NCBI GenBank assembly: GCA_902584015.1 | Contig: CACHYG010000005.1 | Coordinates: 1 to 49,810, forward strand | Reading direction: 5' to 3' | DNA: 49,810 nucleotides | DNA from: an uncultured Pelagibacteraceae bacterium | Lineage (GTDB): Bacteria > Pseudomonadota > Alphaproteobacteria > Pelagibacterales > Pelagibacteraceae | In this document: piece after piece, positions 8,702 to 18,832 of the stretch | Position numbering within the stretch: the first letter of the stretch is position 1 | How the letters are laid out: the number at the start of each line of letters is the position of its first letter | Translations under genes and position numbers: made by a program | Notes under the pieces: model-generated | Seen by the model: the letters and a program-made list of their open reading frames with translations, nothing else | Told to the model about the DNA's origin: nothing | The model's database searches: none

Positions 8702-9316
8702 GAAAATTTCCATATTAAAAAAAAAAAAATTAGATATTTAGTTATTGGCTCAAATAACAAAGGTAAAGTAAGGGAAATAAAGCAATTACTACCAAAAAAT
8801 ATTAAAGTTTCATCTATTATTGATTATAAATTAAAGAGCCCAAAAGAGACTGGTAAAACTTTTCTTCAAAATTCATACTTAAAATCAAAATTTTTTTCCA
8901 AAAAGACAGGCCAGATTTGTTTAGCAGATGACTCAGGACTCGAAATAGACATATTAAACAAAAAGCCTGGCATCTTTTCCTCAAGATGGGGAGGAAAAAA
9001 AGGAAATTTTAATGTGGCCATAAAAAAAGTATATAGAGAATTAGATAAAAAAGATAAAAACTGGACACAAAAAAAAATTTCTGCAAGATTTGTCTGTGCA
9101 CTAAGCATAGTTGGGCCAAACTTTAAAAAAGTTCACTCAATTGGTAAAGTGGAGGGAATTATATCTAAGAAGAAAATTGGCAAAAATGGTTTTGGCTACG
9201 ATCCTATATTTATACCTTTAAATAGAAAAATTACTTTTGGGCAAATGAAATTTAAAACAAAATTTAGAGTTGATCATAGGGCTCAAGCTTTTAAAAAAAT
9301 TAAAAAATTTCTATAA
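8702..9316 (+). CDS. rdgB: XTP/dITP diphosphatase (RdgB/HAM1); 5' end unresolved
   Basis: In-frame reading IRYLVIGSNNKGKVREIKQLLP...ICLADDSGLEID...FSSRWGG...GKNGFGYDPIFIP...DHRAQAFKKI. The supplied ORF begins at an internal GTG (9014). The upstream in-frame extension opens at 8702 with no ATG/GTG/TTG. Confidence 0.85.
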   Translation, partial: ENFHIKKKKIRYLVIGSNNKGKVREIKQLLPKNIKVSSIIDYKLKSPKETGKTFLQNSYLKSKFFSKKTGQICLADDSGLEIDILNKKPGIFSSRWGGKKGNFNVAIKKVYRELDKKDKNWTQKKISARFVCALSIVGPNFKKVHSIGKVEGIISKKKIGKNGFGYDPIFIPLNRKITFGQMKFKTKFRVDHRAQAFKKIKKFL

Positions 9317-10448
9317 ATGAATTTCCTTCAACTTTATAAAAATTGAGTACATGATTAATTTTTTTATTTTTTATTTGGAAATTACCAGATATTCCTTTAA
9401 AAGTATTTTTTTCCTCAAAAATCTTTTCGTCTACTAAAAAATCGTTTTGCCTCAATAAATAGTAAATGAGTCCCACGAGATCGTATGTTATTAAAGATAA
9501 TTGATTTGGGGGTTCCTTATAAAATTCTTCATATTCTTTATTAAATTTATCAAAGTTCCCTTTGTTAACTGAGGGAAAACTTATGGGTTGAGATGCTGTC
9601 TCTTTAAATAATGTTTTATCAAACCATTGATTTAGAGATATAAAAGTCACATTCTTAGGAGATACATCAGTATAAAGAAGTGATGTTGTTACACTTTTCA
9701 AACTTTCATCAAAATCTGCAATGATAATAGAGTCGTATCCAATTTTACCAAGAGTATCCCTCCGATTTAAAATTTCTAATTTTTTTTCTTTATTTTCCTC
9801 TTCTGAATTTTCTATTCTCCTAATTTCGTCCGCAAGATTTTGTTTTCTTATTTGGTATCTAGTGATCTTTTCAATTTGTTTAGTTAATTTAGTCGGTTCG
9901 GTATCATAATAAAATATTTTTTTTGAATTAAGTTTTGAATCCTTAATTGCTTCTTCAATCTCTTCTTTATAATCTTTATTTGGAATCAAAACTAAAGTTT
10001 GTTTTAAATCATTCTTTTTTTGAAATTTTTTAATAGCCCTAAATTGTGAATTGGCATTTATACCTGAACTAATTACGTTTTTTGGATTATTCAACACTTT
10101 ATTTGTTAAGGACAAAAAAATTGCATCCTCATATTTATCCAATCCAATCAAATTTCTATTAAATACTGGCCCGATAAAAATTCTAACACCTTCAATATAT
10201 AATTCCTCAACTTTTTTAATTGTTTCCAAATTATCAGCCCTTGTATCCCTTGGTAAAATATAAATATTATTATTATTAATTTTTTTTAAGGCCATTTTTG
10301 TTGAACCTATTACTGAATTCCCAATGTATTTAAACTCTCCAGAAAAAGGGGCTAATAATCCAATTTTGATTGACTCATTTGCTAAAGCGGTTTTTGTTTT
10401 TAAAAGAAAAAAAATTATTACTAAAAAATACTTAATATGTGCTTTCAT
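9300..10448 (-). CDS. Periplasmic-binding-fold protein (LpoA/penicillin-binding-protein-activator or ABC ligand-binding-like)
   Basis: Signal peptide then ESIKIGLLAPFSGEFKYIGNSVIGSTKMAL...GVRIFIGPVF, the Peripla_BP_6-like start. Confidence 0.65.
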   Translation of the reverse strand: MKAHIKYFLVIIFFLLKTKTALANESIKIGLLAPFSGEFKYIGNSVIGSTKMALKKINNNNIYILPRDTRADNLETIKKVEELYIEGVRIFIGPVFNRNLIGLDKYEDAIFLSLTNKVLNNPKNVISSGINANSQFRAIKKFQKKNDLKQTLVLIPNKDYKEEIEEAIKDSKLNSKKIFYYDTEPTKLTKQIEKITRYQIRKQNLADEIRRIENSEEENKEKKLEILNRRDTLGKIGYDSIIIADFDESLKSVTTSLLYTDVSPKNVTFISLNQWFDKTLFKETASQPISFPSVNKGNFDKFNKEYEEFYKEPPNQLSLITYDLVGLIYYLLRQNDFLVDEKIFEEKNTFKGISGNFQIKNKKINHVLNFYKVEGNSFIEIF

Positions 10449-10513
10449 TTATATTTCTTTAATTATAATTATATTTAATAATGATTCCATTAAACGAAAA
10501 CAAAATAGTAAGC

Positions 10514-11344
10514 ATGAAAAGTGGTTTATATGTGGTCGCAACACCAATTGGTAATTTAATGGATATAAGTTTCAATGCAATTGAAATACTTAAAAAATCT
10601 GACATTATTCTTTGTGAAGATACAAGGGTATCAAAAAAATTACTAAATAGATATAATATTGAATATAAAAAACTGGTTGCAAACCACAAATTTAATGAAA
10701 ATAAAAATCTAAATAAAATAATTTCTTATTTAGAAAATAATAAAATTATATCAATAATTTCAGATGCAGGTACTCCATGTATTTCCGATCCAGGTAAGAT
10801 TTTAATTAATGAGTGCGTTAAAAAAGAAATAAATATTTTTTCAATCCCAGGACCGTCATCTGTAGTGTCTGCAATTTCTATAAGCGGTTTTTCAGATAAG
10901 TTTATTTTTTATGGTTTTTTTCCAGAAAAAGAAAAAGATATGAAAAATGATTTTGAAGCCTTATCAAAGTTAAATTTTACAATCGTCATTTTCATTTCTG
11001 CAAAAAAATTTAAAAAAAAATCACACAATCTAAAAAAATATTTTCCAGACAGAAAGTTATTAATATGTAAAGAATTAACAAAAATGTATGAACAACATTT
11101 TAGAATGAATGTTTCTGAAATTAGTAACTTTAATAATGAATTAAAAGGTGAAATTACTTTAGTAATCTCCCAGAAAATTCATAGCGAATCAGAGGATCAT
11201 TTGAGTGATACGGAAAAAAAAAAAATTAGAAAACTTATTAAAAATTTGAGTATTAAAGATATTGTAAGCGAGATAAAAAAAAATAAAGATATATCCAGAA
11301 AAGAAATTTATAATTATTGCTTAAAAATTAAAAATGAAAAATAA
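10514..11344 (+). CDS. rsmI: 16S rRNA (cytidine(1402)-2'-O)-methyltransferase
   Basis: GLYVVATPIGNLMDISFNAIEIL, CEDTRVSKKLL, ISDAGTPCISDPG, PGPSSVVSAISISGF. ATG at 10514 is preferred over 10481 by family N-terminus. Confidence 0.94.
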   Translation: MKSGLYVVATPIGNLMDISFNAIEILKKSDIILCEDTRVSKKLLNRYNIEYKKLVANHKFNENKNLNKIISYLENNKIISIISDAGTPCISDPGKILINECVKKEINIFSIPGPSSVVSAISISGFSDKFIFYGFFPEKEKDMKNDFEALSKLNFTIVIFISAKKFKKKSHNLKKYFPDRKLLICKELTKMYEQHFRMNVSEISNFNNELKGEITLVISQKIHSESEDHLSDTEKKKIRKLIKNLSIKDIVSEIKKNKDISRKEIYNYCLKIKNEK

Positions 11345-11927
11345 ATCTCTCGTTTTTGTTTTTTTGATATTTTTTGTTAATGGTTGTGTTGGAACATCCT
11401 CACAAGGAATATTTGGGACTGGTGTAAGTATAGCAATCGATCCCAGATCACTAGGTACACAAATAGATGATAATATTATGCAAAAAAATCTGGCAGCAAG
11501 ATTATTATTGGAGGATAAAAAATATGTCATATCAATAACAACTAAAGTATTGGACGGTCGAATATTTATAACTGGCAAAGTTGATGATCCCGAGGAAAAA
11601 TTAAAAATAACAAAAATGGCCTGGGAAACGAGAGGTGTCAGATCTGTAAGAAATAACATAATTATAAAAGATGAATTTAATTTTAAACAGTCTGCGATAG
11701 ATCTATTAATTACCTCACAATTAAGAACAGCTTTGATACTTAACAAAAAAATTAAATCAACAAACTACAACATAGATACATATAAGAAAAAAATATATGT
11801 ATATGGAATTGCTCAAAGCAAAGATGAACAAAAAGAAGTAATCAAAGAGGGCAAAGAAATCCCAGATGTTGAAAGAGTAATAGCGAGTATTTTATTAGTA
11901 GAAGATCTTCGGATACAGAAAGATTAA
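11334..11927 (+). CDS. BON-domain lipoprotein
   Basis: Lipobox-like FFVNGC; two BON-like repeats (VLDGRIFITGKVDDPEEKLKITKMAWETRGVRSVRNNI; YKKKIYVYGIAQSKDEQKEVIKEGKEIPDVERV). Confidence 0.75.
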   Translation: MKNKSLVFVFLIFFVNGCVGTSSQGIFGTGVSIAIDPRSLGTQIDDNIMQKNLAARLLLEDKKYVISITTKVLDGRIFITGKVDDPEEKLKITKMAWETRGVRSVRNNIIIKDEFNFKQSAIDLLITSQLRTALILNKKIKSTNYNIDTYKKKIYVYGIAQSKDEQKEVIKEGKEIPDVERVIASILLVEDLRIQKD

Positions 11928-12217
11928 GTCAATATTATTAAAAGAAATTTACTAATAAAAGACATAAAAATAATAAAAATTGAAAAAAAAATCCAATACA
12001 TAAATGTGACTGCTTTGTTTCTTTTTCTTCTTAATTTAACAAACTCTTCATCATCTAAATTTGATATATCCCTTTTGCCTTTTACAGGGTAGTCGTAACT
12101 CCATTTCCAAACTGAATTACCCAATCTTTCATCAAGTTTATTGAAATACTTTATCCATTCAGTAGACCAAATAAAAATAAAACCTAAAATCATTAAAAGT
12201 AAAATTTCAGTTAACAT
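11924..12217 (-). CDS. Hypothetical membrane protein
   Basis: 97-aa ORF with N- and C-terminal hydrophobic segments; fills the space between neighbouring genes. Confidence 0.55.
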   Translation of the reverse strand: MLTEILLLMILGFIFIWSTEWIKYFNKLDERLGNSVWKWSYDYPVKGKRDISNLDDEEFVKLRRKRNKAVTFMYWIFFSIFIIFMSFISKFLLIILT

Positions 12218-12221
12218 AAAT

Positions 12222-14510
12222 TTAATTTACTTTTCCATAATTAATTATACCAGCAGAGTAAGCAGCTACTGATGCAAGATTTAAAATTTCAGAAGTTGAC
12301 GACCTTAAAGGGACAATTTCTATTGCTCGGCCTAGTCCTATTAAAAGTGGTCCAATTACTTTTGCTCCGCCAAGTGTTTTCATCATTTTATATGATATAG
12401 CAGCACTATGTTGTCCTGGCATAACCAAAACATTAGCTTTTCCAACTATGCTAGAAAATGGATATAAATCTTTATATTCCTCACTTAAAGCAACATCTGG
12501 CTGCATATCTCCATCAAACTTAAAATCTACATTCATAGACTTTAAAATGTCGACCGCATCCCTAATGTGTTTTGTTCTGCTTGTTATTGGTTGTCCAAAA
12601 GTTGAGTGGGATAAAAAGGCTATTTTTGGGTCGAACCCAAATAATCTTACAACTCTTGCAGCAGAAATTGCAATTTCTGCCATCTGTTTAGAGGTTGGGT
12701 ATTCATGAACTGTTGTATCTGCTAAAAAAACAGTTTTACCTTTATTTATAATCATGTTGAGACCAAACATTATTTCTCCTGGTCTAGCATCAACAACTTT
12801 TACAACTTTTTTAAGGGATGACGAATATCTTCTAGTATTTCCAGTAACCATTGCGTCAGCATCACCACATTCAACCATACATGATGCCCAAATTACTCTA
12901 TCGTTTCTTACAAGTTTATCACAATCTCTTTCTAGCAATCCTTCTTTTCTATGTAATTTTTCAAATAAAAATTTTACATATTTATCTTTAAGAGATTTAT
13001 TTTTTGAATTAATGATTTCTATGTTTAGGTTCTCACTGTATCCAATTTCTTTTAATTTTTTTTTTACTATCCCTTCTTTAGCTATAATTAATGGAATACC
13101 TAATCCACCTTTTTTAAAGGCTATGGCTGCTTTTAATGTATCCTCATCTTCACCATCTGCGAAAACTACTCTCTTTTGGTTTTTTTTTATTTGATTATTT
13201 ATACCTTGCATAATAGTTACCGACGGATCAAGTCTTTGTTTTAATTGTTCTGCGTAGGCATCAAAATTTTCGATTTTTTTTCTTGCTACACCGGTATTAA
13301 TTGCCGCTTTCGCAACTGCTACTGGAATAACGCTCATTAATCTTGGATCAAACGTCGAGGGAATGATATAATTTCGTCCATAAGTTGGCCTCTCGCCACC
13401 CATTGCTGCTACAACTTCGTCAGGAACCCTTTCTCTAGCAAGAGATGCAATAGCATTTGCAGCAGCTATTTTCATTTCCTCATTTATAGTCCTTGCTCTT
13501 ACATCAAGTGCACCTCTAAATATGTAAGGAAATCCAATCAAGTTATTCACCTGATTTGGATAGTCAGATCTCCCGGTTGCAACAATCGCATCTTTTCTTA
13601 CTTCTTCAACTTCTTCAGGGGTAATCTCTGGATCAGGATTAGCGCAAGCAAAAATTATCGGATTTTTCGACATACTTTTTACCATTTTTTTTGACAAAAT
13701 ACTTTTAGACGATAACCCCAAAAAAACATCTGCACTTTCAATAACCTCCTCTAACTTTCTTTTTTTTGTAATAGTTGCGTGTTCTGATTTCCATTTATTC
13801 AAATTATCCCTGCCTTTATATAAAACACCTTTACTATCTAACATCACAATATTTTTGTAAGGCACACCTATTTTTTTAAATAAATTTGTGCAAGCGATAG
13901 CAGATGCTCCTGCTCCGTTTACGACTACTTTAATTTTTTTTATAGATTTTTTTGAAATATCTAGTGCATTTAAAAGTGCTGCTGTTGTTATTATTGCTGT
14001 ACCATGTTGATCGTCGTGGAAAACAGGAATATCAAGTATTTTTTTTAATTTTTCTTCAATTATAAAACAATCTGGTGCAGCTATGTCCTCTAAATTTATT
14101 CCACCAAAACTACCAGATATACTTTTAATACTTTTTATTATCTCTTCAGGATCAGATGAGTCAATTTCTATATCAATTGAATTGATGTCTGCAAAACGTT
14201 TAAATAGTACTGCCTTACCCTCCATAACTGGCTTTGATGCAAGAGATCCAAGATTGCCCATTCCTAAAATAGCTGAGCCATTACTAATTACAGCAACTAA
14301 ATTTCCTTTACTTGTATAATCATAAGCAGCGTCTGGATTTTTTGATATTGCTTTTACGGGAGCAGCCACTCCAGGAGAATATGCTAATGCTAAATCTCTC
14401 TTTGTTGTCATGGGCTTAGATGAAATTATCTCAATCTTGCCAGATTTCTCATTATGATGAAAATCCAAAGCCTCTTTATCCGAGTAATGTTCAATTTTGT
14501 TTTTTTTCAT
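12222..14510 (-). CDS. maeB: NADP-dependent malic enzyme with C-terminal phosphotransacetylase-like domain
   Basis: Malic motifs (YSPGVAAPVKAI, FHDDQHGTAI, NGAGASAIA) plus PTA-like C-terminus (FGFDPKIAFLSHSTFG, GDMQPDVAL). Confidence 0.95.
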   Translation of the reverse strand: MKKNKIEHYSDKEALDFHHNEKSGKIEIISSKPMTTKRDLALAYSPGVAAPVKAISKNPDAAYDYTSKGNLVAVISNGSAILGMGNLGSLASKPVMEGKAVLFKRFADINSIDIEIDSSDPEEIIKSIKSISGSFGGINLEDIAAPDCFIIEEKLKKILDIPVFHDDQHGTAIITTAALLNALDISKKSIKKIKVVVNGAGASAIACTNLFKKIGVPYKNIVMLDSKGVLYKGRDNLNKWKSEHATITKKRKLEEVIESADVFLGLSSKSILSKKMVKSMSKNPIIFACANPDPEITPEEVEEVRKDAIVATGRSDYPNQVNNLIGFPYIFRGALDVRARTINEEMKIAAANAIASLARERVPDEVVAAMGGERPTYGRNYIIPSTFDPRLMSVIPVAVAKAAINTGVARKKIENFDAYAEQLKQRLDPSVTIMQGINNQIKKNQKRVVFADGEDEDTLKAAIAFKKGGLGIPLIIAKEGIVKKKLKEIGYSENLNIEIINSKNKSLKDKYVKFLFEKLHRKEGLLERDCDKLVRNDRVIWASCMVECGDADAMVTGNTRRYSSSLKKVVKVVDARPGEIMFGLNMIINKGKTVFLADTTVHEYPTSKQMAEIAISAARVVRLFGFDPKIAFLSHSTFGQPITSRTKHIRDAVDILKSMNVDFKFDGDMQPDVALSEEYKDLYPFSSIVGKANVLVMPGQHSAAISYKMMKTLGGAKVIGPLLIGLGRAIEIVPLRSSTSEILNLASVAAYSAGIINYGKVN

Positions 14511-14563
14511 TGTTTATTAAATAGATATACAAATAGAACTAATTTATAAGATTAATATGATTT

Positions 14564-16093
14564 ATGAATCTGATCAAGTCAACAAGCACATTTAGTTTCT
14601 TCGTTCTTATAAGCAGAATATTAGGATATTTAAGAGACGTTTTAATTGCAATTTATCTTGGGTCTGGACCAATAGCGGATGCTTTTTTTGTAGCATTTAG
14701 AATACCAAATACATTTAGAAGACTCTTCTCAGAGGGAACATTTAACTCTGCATTTGTCCCTAGCTATATGAAGGAGCTAAATAGTGGGAAAAAAAGAGCC
14801 AAAATATTTGCAGGTAACATTTTTAATTTTCTAACTTTAGTGATTTTATTTTTTGTTTTAGTTGTTGAAATATTTATGCCTTGGTTTGTCTTTTTGATAG
14901 CACCAGGTTTTACAGAAAATTCAGACAAGTTAGATATGACAATTAATTTAACCAGAATTACTTTCCCCTTTCTTTTATTCGTAAGTTTATCGTCTTTTTT
15001 TGGGGCAATTTTAAATTCGCACAATAAATTTGCTGCTGCATCAGCGGCACCTATAATTCTAAATATTTTTTTAATAATCACACTTTTTTTTGCAAATTAT
15101 TTAAAAGATGATTTGGTTATATTTTTATCATATGCTGTTACTATCTCTGGGTTAGTTCAACTGCTTTTTTTAATATTCTATACAAGAAAAATTTATTTTC
15201 CTAATGTGTCTTTCAAAATTAATTACAATAGTAAACTTAAATTTTTTTTTAGAAAATTAATACCAAGTATTTTTTCTTCTGGAGTGACACAAATAAATAT
15301 TTTAGTGGGTACAATAATAGCCTCATTCCAAGCTAGTGCTGTTTCCTATTTATATTATGCTGACAGGATTTACCAAATAAATTTAGCTATTGCTGGTATA
15401 GCAATTGGTACAGTATTACTCCCGAGCTTGAGTAAATATGTTGAAAGGAAAAATGAAAAAAAAATAAAATTTGTTCAAAACAAATCTTTGGAACTATGTC
15501 TCTTTTTAAGCATACCAGCAACTTTAGCATTGTTGATATCAACAGAAGAAATCACTTCTGCATTATTTGGATATGGTTCATTTAATCAAACAAGTGTTAA
15601 AAATTCTGCTTACGCGTTATATTTCTTTTCATTTGGTTTACCAGCATTTGCTTTAATCAAAGTATTTTCAAGTTATATTTTCGCTCGGCAAAACACAAAA
15701 ACACCGTTTATTTTTTCAATTTATTCAGTAGTAATAAATATTTCCTTAAGCCTTTATTATTTTGATGATCTGGGATTTATAATTATACCAATTGCTACAA
15801 CCATATCATCATGGGTAAATGCCCTTATGTTATTTATATTTATAACTAAAAAAAAATATTTTGAATTCGAAAACTATTTTATTTTTTCGATATTTAAAAT
15901 TATTTTAAATTCAACAATTTCTGCTTTTATTTTTTATAAAATGATCAATTTTTTAACGGATTATCTTGTATACGAAAGTCAATTTAAATTAGTTACTATA
16001 ATCTTACTAGTTATAATAACATTTATTTTTTACATACTTCTTTCAATAATTACTAAAGCTTTTAAAATATCTGATATTACTTTAAAGTACTAA
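14564..16093 (+). CDS. murJ: Lipid II flippase MurJ (MviN)
   Basis: STSTFSFFVLISRILGYLRDVLIA, ADAFFVAFRIPNTFRRLFSEGTFNSAFVP; polytopic membrane protein. Confidence 0.95.
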   Translation: MNLIKSTSTFSFFVLISRILGYLRDVLIAIYLGSGPIADAFFVAFRIPNTFRRLFSEGTFNSAFVPSYMKELNSGKKRAKIFAGNIFNFLTLVILFFVLVVEIFMPWFVFLIAPGFTENSDKLDMTINLTRITFPFLLFVSLSSFFGAILNSHNKFAAASAAPIILNIFLIITLFFANYLKDDLVIFLSYAVTISGLVQLLFLIFYTRKIYFPNVSFKINYNSKLKFFFRKLIPSIFSSGVTQINILVGTIIASFQASAVSYLYYADRIYQINLAIAGIAIGTVLLPSLSKYVERKNEKKIKFVQNKSLELCLFLSIPATLALLISTEEITSALFGYGSFNQTSVKNSAYALYFFSFGLPAFALIKVFSSYIFARQNTKTPFIFSIYSVVINISLSLYYFDDLGFIIIPIATTISSWVNALMLFIFITKKKYFEFENYFIFSIFKIILNSTISAFIFYKMINFLTDYLVYESQFKLVTIILLVIITFIFYILLSIITKAFKISDITLKY

Positions 16094-16099
16094 AATAAA

Positions 16100-17101
16100 A
16101 TGAGTAAAAAAATTTTTTCTGGAGTTCAACCCACAGGAAATTTGCATTTAGGAAACTATCTTGGTGCAATAAAAAACTTTGTTGATCTTCAAAAAGATAA
16201 AGATAATTCCTGTATTTATTGTGTGGTGGATTTACATGCAATTACTGTAAAACAAGATCCTAAAATATTAAAAAAAAATATAAGAGAAACAACTGCTTCT
16301 TTTTTAGCTAGCGGACTAAATTCAAGTAAAAGTATTATATTTAATCAATCCAAGGTTCCTTCGCATGCAGAGGGATCTTGGATATTGAGTTGTATAGCGA
16401 GAATGGGTTGGTTAAACAGAATGACACAATTTAAAGAAAAAGCTGGACATGATAAAGAGAAAGCAAGTGTTGGACTTTATATTTATCCAGTATTGATGGC
16501 AGCAGATATTTTATTATATGATGCAACTCATGTTCCAGTTGGAGAAGATCAAAAACAACATCTAGAACTTACGAGAGACATAGCACAAAAATTTAATTCA
16601 GATTTTAATTGCTCAGACTTTTTAAAAATACCAGAACCACTTATACAAAAAGATTTTTCAAGAATAATGAGTTTAAAAGACGGGACAAAAAAAATGAGTA
16701 AATCAGATCCGTCGGATCAGAGCAGAATTAATATAACAGACACAAAAGACGAGATTGTGAATAAAATTAGAAAAGCCAAAACAGATAGCAAACCGCTTTC
16801 GGAAAATACCAGCGACCTTAAACATAGGCCTGAGTTAAAAAATTTGCTTGGTATATTTTCAAGTATACAAAATCAAGACTTAGAAACATCCATTAAAGAG
16901 TTTGCAGGAAAAAATTTTTCAGAATTAAAAGAAAAACTATCAGAAGTTTTAGTTGAAAAAATTCATCCAATATCTAATGAGATAAATAAATTGTTAAAAG
17001 ATTATAAATATATTGATAAAATTTTGTTAGAAGGGTCCGTAAAAGCTGAAAATATTTCAAAAAAAAAAGTGAGTGAAATCAAAACAAAAATAGGATTTTA
17101 A
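16100..17101 (+). CDS. trpS: Tryptophan--tRNA ligase
   Basis: FSGVQPTGNLHLGNYLGAI, VPVGEDQKQHLELTRDIA, KMSKSD. Confidence 0.97.
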   Translation: MSKKIFSGVQPTGNLHLGNYLGAIKNFVDLQKDKDNSCIYCVVDLHAITVKQDPKILKKNIRETTASFLASGLNSSKSIIFNQSKVPSHAEGSWILSCIARMGWLNRMTQFKEKAGHDKEKASVGLYIYPVLMAADILLYDATHVPVGEDQKQHLELTRDIAQKFNSDFNCSDFLKIPEPLIQKDFSRIMSLKDGTKKMSKSDPSDQSRINITDTKDEIVNKIRKAKTDSKPLSENTSDLKHRPELKNLLGIFSSIQNQDLETSIKEFAGKNFSELKEKLSEVLVEKIHPISNEINKLLKDYKYIDKILLEGSVKAENISKKKVSEIKTKIGF

Positions 17102-17143
17102 AAAAATACTTCAAATTTAAGTATTAATTACTATATATATAAT

Positions 17144-17692
17144 ATGTTTGTACAAACACAAAAAACACCTAATCCAGATTCACTAAAATTTTTGCCAGGT
17201 AGGCAAGTTTCTAATGCTGGTTCTTTTGAAATTTCAAAAAAAGATAATTTTAACAATGTCTTAGTGAAAAATATTTTATCAATAAATGGTGTTGAAAGTA
17301 TATTTTTGGGATCTGATTTTGTTTCGATAAATAAAAATAAGGATATAGATTGGGAGGATATAAAACATATTGCTATATCTTTTATTAATGAATTTTATGA
17401 AAATGGTAATGAATATATAATTAATCACACTAAGGATAAAAATGAAAATGAAAATTTTGATGAAATTGAAAAAAAAATAATTCATGTGCTTGAAACCAAA
17501 GTTAAACCAGCAGTAGCTAATGATGGTGGTGATATCAAGTTTCTTGAATTTAAAAATGGTGTTGTTAAAGTAAAATTACAAGGAAGTTGTTCTGGGTGTC
17601 CAAGTGCAACCATTACATTAAAAAAAGGTGTCCAAAATTTACTTAAGCATTATATTCCCGAGGTAAATCAAGTAGAAGCTGAAATGAATTAA
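17144..17692 (+). CDS. NifU family Fe-S scaffold protein (Nfu)
   Basis: N-terminal MFVQTQKTPNPDSLKFLPG and C-terminal GDIKFLEFKNGVVKVKLQGSCSGCPSATITLK with CxxC. Confidence 0.94.
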   Translation: MFVQTQKTPNPDSLKFLPGRQVSNAGSFEISKKDNFNNVLVKNILSINGVESIFLGSDFVSINKNKDIDWEDIKHIAISFINEFYENGNEYIINHTKDKNENENFDEIEKKIIHVLETKVKPAVANDGGDIKFLEFKNGVVKVKLQGSCSGCPSATITLKKGVQNLLKHYIPEVNQVEAEMN

Positions 17693-17695
17693 CAG

Positions 17696-18832
17696 TTGGA
17701 AATGATAAAAAAAAAAAAAATTAATATTTCGAAAATTAAAAAAATTCTCATCGAAAAAGGTTTTACAATTAAAAAAAAAAATAATTTTATTTTTTCTAAT
17801 GATCTAAAAAGTTTTTATTACACAACCTTGTGTAGTTTCGGGCTAATACTAATTTTCTCCTTAATTCCACTTTCAGTTAATATAAAAGAGGATATAAAAG
17901 TAGGTAAGTCAACTATCGATAATAATTCAAATATAAATTTTCAAAAAGTACTAGAAGGAAAGTCAATAAATAAAGATAATATAGATGAAGGTTTAGACAT
18001 TAAAAATTTATTTCAAGACATTTTCTCCCTCGATGAAGTCCCTACAGATACTGTTAGACTTAGTGCGGAAACCATTAACCAACTATTTAAAGATACAAAT
18101 TATAATTTAGATTCTGTAAGGAAAACAAAATTTGTGAAGCCAATAAGGCTTTCTTTGCTTCCCTCTGAAATTAAAAAAATCGAGAACACAAAAAAGAAAA
18201 AGAACTTATTTATTCAAATAATTCTCCCCTTAATTTTAGAAGAAAATAATAGGATTAAATTAGATAGAAAAAAGCTTTTTACAATTTTAAATAAAAATAT
18301 GAATTCAGACTCAGAAAAGAAATGGTTAAAGTCAAAATTTCAGCAATATGGAGTAATTAATAATGATCTATCTACACTTAAAGTAAGAATGGATATAGTT
18401 CCTGTATCACTTGCAATTGCCCAAGCAGCAAAAGAAACTGGCTGGGGAACTTCCAGATTTGCCATTGAGGGCAACGCACTTTTTGGGCAGTGGACATGGT
18501 CGGGGGAAGGCATCAAACCTGCTGGTGTTGATCCTGAAGACTCAAAACATAAAGTGATGAAATTTAAAGTATTAAAAGCTTCTGTTAGAGCCTATCAAAG
18601 AAATTTAAATACACATGGAAGCTACAGACAATTTAGATCTGCAAGAGCTAATATGAGAGATAACGACGACGATCTAGATAGTTTACTCCTAGCTGATTAT
18701 TTAGACAAATATGCAGCTACAGGTAAAGAATATACAAAAATAATTAAACAAATAATTAAACAAAATAATCTGCAAGATTTTGACAAGGTAAAATTATTAC
18801 CTTCAAGTATAAAACTAAAAAATATTATTTAA
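17696..18832 (+). CDS. Glucosaminidase/Bax-like peptidoglycan hydrolase, membrane-anchored
   Basis: N-terminal TM; VPVSLAIAQAAKETGWGTSRFAIEGNALFGQWTW...AYQRNLNTHGSYRQFR...ADYLDKYAATGKEYTKII. ATG at 17702 is an alternative start. Confidence 0.85.
   Translation: MEMIKKKKINISKIKKILIEKGFTIKKKNNFIFSNDLKSFYYTTLCSFGLILIFSLIPLSVNIKEDIKVGKSTIDNNSNINFQKVLEGKSINKDNIDEGLDIKNLFQDIFSLDEVPTDTVRLSAETINQLFKDTNYNLDSVRKTKFVKPIRLSLLPSEIKKIENTKKKKNLFIQIILPLILEENNRIKLDRKKLFTILNKNMNSDSEKKWLKSKFQQYGVINNDLSTLKVRMDIVPVSLAIAQAAKETGWGTSRFAIEGNALFGQWTWSGEGIKPAGVDPEDSKHKVMKFKVLKASVRAYQRNLNTHGSYRQFRSARANMRDNDDDLDSLLLADYLDKYAATGKEYTKIIKQIIKQNNLQDFDKVKLLPSSIKLKNII

Noticed and set aside
9014-9316. Taking GTG at 9014 as the rdgB start
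   Set aside because: It would remove the conserved SNNKGK substrate loop and ADDSGLE motif, which are in frame upstream.
12448-14319. Plus-strand ORFs antisense to maeB (12448-12708, 12754-13194, 14083-14319)
   Set aside because: Contained in maeB with clear malic enzyme motifs on the other strand; low-complexity Ser/Leu-rich shadow translations.
14764-15081. Minus-strand 105-aa ORF inside murJ
   Set aside because: Fully antisense to murJ; no motif support.
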